This document shows, piece after piece, positions 6,878-9,348 of a stretch of 9,348 nt of DNA. A program made the position numbers and the translations under genes. Where the stretch lies: positions 1 to 9,348 of the forward strand of contig DATJJR010000074.1 of assembly GCA_035492055.1 (NCBI GenBank), in the 5' to 3' direction. The stretch is from Ga0074130 sp035492055. Lineage in GTDB: Bacteria; Pseudomonadota; Gammaproteobacteria; Burkholderiales; Rhodocyclaceae. The notes beneath the pieces were generated by a model. That model was not told where the DNA came from and searched no databases. It saw only the letters and a program-made list of their open reading frames with translations. Numbering within the stretch: position 1 is the stretch's first letter; the number at the start of each line of letters is the position of its first letter.

Positions 6878-8452
6878 TCAGTTGTGGCTTGCCTTGATCT
6901 GCGACGGATTCGCCACCAATAGCGCTTCATTGCTGACTTGATTGAGCGCGTTCTGACGTGCGTCGCTGTCGATCAATTTGTTTGCGGCTTTCAGTGTGTC
7001 CAGCAAATCAATCGACGAAGAGGCTTGTGCCGGCGTTGTGACATCCTTGGTTACCTTGCCGAGTTCGTATTGAATCATGTGCGTGTTTTGCTGGGCCGAT
7101 TGCGTCAGCATGGCCATGATGAGTTCTCCATTGCCATAGGAGAACTGCGACTGACTGCTGGCACTGTCGTCGATCTGGTAGTAGCGATAGTTCTGTGAGT
7201 TCTTGTCCGTTTTCAGTCCAAGCGGCTCATCGCTACTGCCCGACAACGTCGTGTGATAACTGGCGGAGAGATGTGACTCCTGCAATTGCGTGACCGAGTA
7301 ATCGGCCTGCTCACTGCCCATGATCGTCGTTTGTTGCGACACCTGATACGAGAATTGATCGACCTCGCTGGGGCGCATCGGGTTGACGGACTTCGGTGTT
7401 TCCTTGATCGATGCGCTGAAGTCGGGCAGCCCCGTCAGCAGGCTGCGGCCGGTGTCGTTCAACGTGATCCCAGCGTTTGTGGGTTGATTTGCACTACCGT
7501 TGGTCGTGACCATGTCACTGAATGCCTGCTTCATCAGTGACATGAGTGTTGCATCGCCATGACCGCGTTGCAGCGCATCATCGAACTGCTTGAGGTAAGC
7601 GTTGATCGCCTGCGTCTGCTGTTGGGCATTGCCGAGTTGTGTGAGCTGGCTCGTATCGACGCTGACATTCACGGTACCGCTATCCATGTGTGCCGAAATG
7701 CTGCGCTGCTTGGCGTCGGCATGAAATTCCATGGTTTGCGTTTTGCCGTTGCTGTCTTGCAGCGAGGCATGTAAATCGACTGACGATAAAACATTAGGAT
7801 CAAACTGTGTCAGGCCGCTGAGATTGAGCGATGGTGTGCTCGAGCTGAGTCCGTCAATGGCTTGCTGGAAGCCATCCGCGAGCGATGACAACGCCTTGCG
7901 GTCTGCGTCCGTCAAAGTGCCGTTGGTGACCTTGATTTGTGCCGCTAAGCCATCGTCACTGCTGCCGAGTGACAGTTCGGCGGTTGCGCCGCTTTTTGTT
8001 GTGACGTTCAGCGTGATTTGATTGTTGGCCGTCGTGTGAAGAACTTGCTGAGAGGTTTGAATCAGCGAGGCATCTGGTGTTTGTCCAGGCTGAAAATTCA
8101 TGACCGATTGTGAGTCGTTGCCGCCGCCGTTGGCTAGACTGGCGAGCAACGTTTTGCCCATGTCATTGAAGCGATCCGCAAGCGTACTGCTCTGAAAGTT
8201 TTTTGCCATGAGCGACGTCAGGTCGTCATTTGCTGAGCTTTCCCATGCCGTGACCGCGGTCAGTGGTGACACAGGCTTTGTGTACGTCAGCGATGCAGTA
8301 TTGGCGCTTTGCGTTGTCAATGTGACTTGCGTCGACCCGGCGCTGGAGGTGCCGGTGCTTGATGAGGGCGTTGACACAATCCCAGGTGCGTTAGATTGCT
8401 GAAGGGCGAGGGACGTATTCAGCAGCGGTGTCAGCGAAGATGTTGTTGTCAT
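6878..8452 (-). CDS. Unrecognised Ser/Thr/Gln-rich protein of 524 residues
   Basis: I do not recognise this protein. From the ATG at 8450-8452 (minus strand, GGA six bases upstream) it is 524 residues. A TTG 24 bases further upstream would add eight residues but is less likely. There is no signal peptide, no membrane segment, no cysteine and one tryptophan (W70). Residues 1-60 are low complexity, rich in Ser and Thr. Residues 140-180 alternate like beta strands (NQITLNVTTKSGATAELSLG) and lead into an amphipathic helix, TLTDADRKALSSLADGFQQAI (180-200). A second strand/helix unit follows at 225-310. Residues 360-470 include YRYYQIDD and the helix NGELIMAMLTQSAQQNTHM. The composition resembles secreted appendage-associated or hook-length-type proteins, but that is only an impression. 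It converges with sspB; no terminator is evident in the 70-base gap. Unbroken length and acceptable codon use support a real gene. Confidence 0.8.
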   Translation of the reverse strand: MTTTSSLTPLLNTSLALQQSNAPGIVSTPSSSTGTSSAGSTQVTLTTQSANTASLTYTKPVSPLTAVTAWESSANDDLTSLMAKNFQSSTLADRFNDMGKTLLASLANGGGNDSQSVMNFQPGQTPDASLIQTSQQVLHTTANNQITLNVTTKSGATAELSLGSSDDGLAAQIKVTNGTLTDADRKALSSLADGFQQAIDGLSSSTPSLNLSGLTQFDPNVLSSVDLHASLQDSNGKTQTMEFHADAKQRSISAHMDSGTVNVSVDTSQLTQLGNAQQQTQAINAYLKQFDDALQRGHGDATLMSLMKQAFSDMVTTNGSANQPTNAGITLNDTGRSLLTGLPDFSASIKETPKSVNPMRPSEVDQFSYQVSQQTTIMGSEQADYSVTQLQESHLSASYHTTLSGSSDEPLGLKTDKNSQNYRYYQIDDSASSQSQFSYGNGELIMAMLTQSAQQNTHMIQYELGKVTKDVTTPAQASSSIDLLDTLKAANKLIDSDARQNALNQVSNEALLVANPSQIKASHN

Positions 8453-8594
8453 CTTAAGTCCAGACAATTCAATCAATGTGCAATGGCAGATGTAACGGCA
8501 CGTTTACACCAAGCTTAATGGTGCGATGCCCATTTTCCGTAGATCGCAGTTGTCGTTCCTGTCATTGAATGAGTGCCAGAAGGATCGTTGCTGC

Positions 8595-8623
8595 TTGCCA
8601 AGCCAGACAAAGTGGGACATAAT
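8595..8623 (+). promoter_or_regulatory. Sigma70-type promoter for the tRNA cluster
   Basis: TTGCCA (8595-8600, 5/6 to TTGACA) is followed after exactly 17 bases by CATAAT (8618-8623, 5/6 to TATAAT). Transcription would begin near 8630, about 65 bases before tRNA-Cys, reading rightward into tRNA-Cys and tRNA-Gly. It is the best promoter match in the 242-base gap between the unknown minus-strand gene and the tRNAs. That gap otherwise shows no gene I can support. Prediction is by consensus only. Confidence 0.6.
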
Positions 8624-8694
8624 CGCGCTCCTTTGATCTTGGTGATGCGGCGCGCATTTGCGTTTCTGTGTAGCCAAATAAAAGAAAAGCTCGG

Positions 8695-8768
8695 GGCGCG
8701 GTAGCAAAGCGGTTATGCACCGGATTGCAAATCCGTGTAGGTCGGTTCGACTCCGGCCCGCGCCTCCA
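8695..8768 (+). tRNA. tRNA-Cys (anticodon GCA)
   Basis: The acceptor stem GGCGCGG (8695-8701) pairs with CCGCGCC (8758-8764), with U73 and an encoded CCA at 8766-8768. The anticodon loop TTGCAAA places GCA at 8727-8729. The T arm shows GGTTCGACTCC. The first base pair of the anticodon stem appears to be a C-U mismatch (8720/8736), and the rest pairs normally. At 74 bases it closely resembles the E. coli tRNA-Cys. It is the first gene of the cluster. Confidence 0.97.
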
Positions 8769-8774
8769 CTCCAT

Positions 8775-8850
8775 GCGGGAGTAGCTCAGTTGGTAGAGCG
8801 ATACCTTGCCAAGGTATAGGTCGAGAGTTCGAGACTCTTCTCCCGCTCCA
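8775..8850 (+). tRNA. tRNA-Gly (anticodon GCC)
   Basis: GCGGGAG (8775-8781) pairs with CTCCCGC (8840-8846), followed by U73 and an encoded CCA (8848-8850). The anticodon stem-loop ATACC-TTGCCAA-GGTAT places GCC at 8808-8810, reading glycine GGC/GGU codons. The D arm AGCTCAGTTGGTAGAGC and T loop GTTCGAG are standard. Length is 76 bases. Only six bases separate it from tRNA-Cys, so the two are almost certainly cut from one transcript. Confidence 0.98.
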
Positions 8851-8888
8851 TACGCCCTTTGGAAATGTTTGGCTGCGTAGCCTCTGGC

Positions 8889-8894
8889 TATAAT
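8889..8894 (+). promoter_or_regulatory. -10 box just upstream of tRNA-Leu
   Basis: A perfect TATAAT at 8889-8894 sits 19 bases before tRNA-Leu, in the 63-base gap after tRNA-Gly. Candidate -35 boxes are poor (TTTGGC at 8868, 15 bases away), so the promoter may rely on the CTGGC context just upstream of the hexamer or may be weak. If active, tRNA-Leu can be made separately from tRNA-Cys and tRNA-Gly. Confidence 0.5.
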
Positions 8895-8913
8895 CACCAA
8901 CGTTTCTATGTCT

Positions 8914-9002
8914 GCCGGGATGGTGAAATTGGTATACACAGCGGACTTAAAATCCGCCGCTGCCAACGCGGCGTACGGGTTCAAGTCCCGTTCCCGGCAC
9001 CA
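8914..9002 (+). tRNA. tRNA-Leu (anticodon TAA)
   Basis: GCCGGGA (8914-8920) pairs with TCCCGGC (8992-8998), with A73 and an encoded CCA (9000-9002). The anticodon stem GCGGA/TCCGC encloses CTTAAAA, placing TAA at 8948-8950, so it reads UUA/UUG leucine codons. A long variable arm (CGCTGCCAACGCGGCG region) gives the class II length of 89 bases. The T arm GGGTTCAAGTCCC is intact. Its 3' end borders the DNA that looks mobile, and tRNA 3' ends are common integrase targets. Confidence 0.98.
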
Positions 9003-9065
9003 ATAACAACCTAAGTCCTTGCAAAGCCTTGTCAGGCCTAGAGGGCGGTTTTTCTGGGTGGTTAG

Positions 9066-9089
9066 ATTACCCCACCATATTACCCCACC
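9066..9089 (+). repeat. Two direct copies of ATTACCCCACC
   Basis: ATTACCCCACC occurs at 9066-9076 and again at 9079-9089, separated by AT, giving a 13-base period. It lies 64 bases beyond the tRNA-Leu 3' end and matches no part of the IS element. Short G- or C-rich direct repeats spaced this way next to a tRNA resemble the arm-type binding sites of tyrosine integrases. The direct repeat is seen; the function is inferred. Confidence 0.55.
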
Positions 9090-9109
9090 CTTGGCCCGAC
9101 AAGTTGGCC

Positions 9110-9137
9110 TTAGATCAAGCCAGCCTTGGCTGCTGCC
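9110..9137 (-). pseudogene. Possible 3' remnant of a gene cut by the IS element
   Basis: Reading the minus strand from the presumed IS edge (9137) gives AAAKAGLI and a TAA stop at 9110-9112. This could be the C-terminal tail of a gene, perhaps the island's integrase, interrupted by the IS. Only about eight codons are visible, so this may equally be chance. Offered because it sits between an attachment-like region and an insertion. Confidence 0.2.
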
Positions 9138-9146
9138 TGTTGAATT

Positions 9147-9199
9147 GCGTCGAAAACTGACCCACTAAGGGCGGTAATTTGCATCGAAAATTGACCCAC
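9147..9199 (+). repeat. Tandem terminal repeats of the IS21-family end
   Basis: GCGTCGAAAACTGACCCAC (9147-9165) and GCATCGAAAATTGACCCAC (9181-9199) match at 17 of 19 positions with a 34-base period. Both are preceded by AATT or AATTT. In IS21-family elements such internal repeats are transposase-binding sites, and the same sequence in reverse is expected at the right end. Confidence 0.8.
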
Positions 9200-9214
9200 G
9201 TATAGAACACACTG

Positions 9215-9236
9215 CCTGCTCTTAAAAGAGCAGGAG
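9215..9236 (+). promoter_or_regulatory. Hairpin overlapping the istA ribosome binding site
   Basis: CCTGCTCTT (9215-9223) and AAGAGCAGG (9226-9234) form a perfect 9-bp stem with a two-base AA centre. The right arm contains the AGG of the AGGAG (9232-9236) that sits six bases before the istA GTG. In RNA the site would be partly buried. IS10 and IS200 are known to hide their transposase start by RNA structure to limit expression from outside promoters. A similar role here is inference; it could also be a protein-binding palindrome. Confidence 0.55.
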
Positions 9237-9242
9237 ATTGGA

Positions 9243-9348
9243 GTGATCGACGTGGCATTACTGAGCATTATTCGACGCTGGCATTTGCGTGACCAGGTCT
9301 CGATGAGAGAGATCGCAAAGCGACTCGGCATCTCTCGCAACACGGTAC
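9243..9348 (+). CDS. istA: IS21-family transposase IstA, N-terminal part (truncated by window)
   Basis: From the GTG at 9243 the frame reads VIDVALLSIIRRWHLRDQ and continues with SMREIAKRLGISRNTV to the window edge, 35 codons. The segment SMREIAKRLGISRNTV is the helix-turn-helix that opens IstA proteins. The start MIDVALLSxIRRWHLRD is typical of IS21-family transposases in betaproteobacteria. IstA is the DDE transposase; the IstB ATPase should follow downstream. AGGAG at 9232-9236 supports the GTG. The catalytic core is not in the window. Confidence 0.85.
   Translation, partial: MIDVALLSIIRRWHLRDQVSMREIAKRLGISRNTV

Larger units (their letters stand above)
9138..9348 (+). mobile_element. IS21-family insertion sequence, left end (continues past window)
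   Basis: The proposed left end starts at TGTTGAATTGCG (9138). Inside are two tandem terminal repeats, then the start of an istA-type transposase gene at 9243. IS21-family elements carry multiple repeats at their ends and an istA-istB operon, which fits. The right end, istB and the target duplication lie outside the window, so the exact boundary (TGT at 9138) is inferred from the usual TG end of the family. Confidence 0.75.

Noticed and set aside
8474..8476. TTG start for the unknown minus-strand gene
   Set aside because: The ATG at 8450-8452 has a GGA at good spacing, and TTG starts are rare.
8562..8984. Minus-strand frame of 140 codons
   Set aside because: It is the antisense of the tRNA-Cys, tRNA-Gly and tRNA-Leu genes. 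The RRGPESNRPTRICNP-like text is a familiar artefact of translating tRNA genes backwards.
9026..9053. Intrinsic terminator after tRNA-Leu (GCCT-TGTC-AGGC, then a T5 run)
   Set aside because: The stem has four pairs and is 11 bases from the T-run; too weak to call.

Overview
The window looks like chromosomal DNA of a betaproteobacterium. It is probably Burkholderiales, possibly Oxalobacteraceae-like; this rests on gene order and protein flavour, not on any search. It carries a housekeeping core (about 1-6800), one unrecognised gene (6878-8452, minus strand), a three-tRNA cluster (8695-9002), and then what looks like the edge of acquired DNA with an IS21-family element running off the right end.

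Region 1 (1-2643, all plus) is the replication/recombination block. It holds the 3' end of dnaX (tau subunit C-terminal domain), ybaB (nucleoid-associated protein) and recR (recombination mediator). A family III CoA-transferase start codon overlaps the recR stop codon, so the metabolic gene is translationally linked to recR.

Region 2 (2796-5587) is petABC, the complete cytochrome bc1 complex: a Tat-exported Rieske protein, cytochrome b and cytochrome c1. The genes are packed with zero spacing or a 4-base overlap. A palindrome next to a TATACT hexamer lies upstream. Cytochrome b has the PVWY Qo motif, a 15-residue heme-ligand spacing in helix D and extra hydrophobic segments before the last conserved helices.

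Region 3 (5691-6807) is sspA-sspB: the stringent starvation protein A (GST fold, binds RNA polymerase) and the ClpXP adaptor SspB. A textbook intrinsic terminator sits between them, ending right at the sspB ribosome binding site.

Region 4 (6878-8452, minus) is a 524-residue Ser/Thr/Gln/Asn-rich, cysteine-free protein of unknown function, convergent with sspB. It is the best candidate here for something undescribed.

Region 5 (8595-9348) starts with a good sigma70-type promoter, then tRNA-Cys(GCA), tRNA-Gly(GCC) and tRNA-Leu(TAA), the last with a TATAAT just upstream. After tRNA-Leu come an 11-bp direct repeat (integrase arm-site-like), a possible remnant of a minus-strand gene 3' end, and the left end of an IS21-family element. 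That end shows tandem terminal repeats, a hairpin overlapping the ribosome binding site, and the first 35 codons of istA. The tRNA-Leu 3' end is therefore a plausible integration site for a mobile island continuing to the right.
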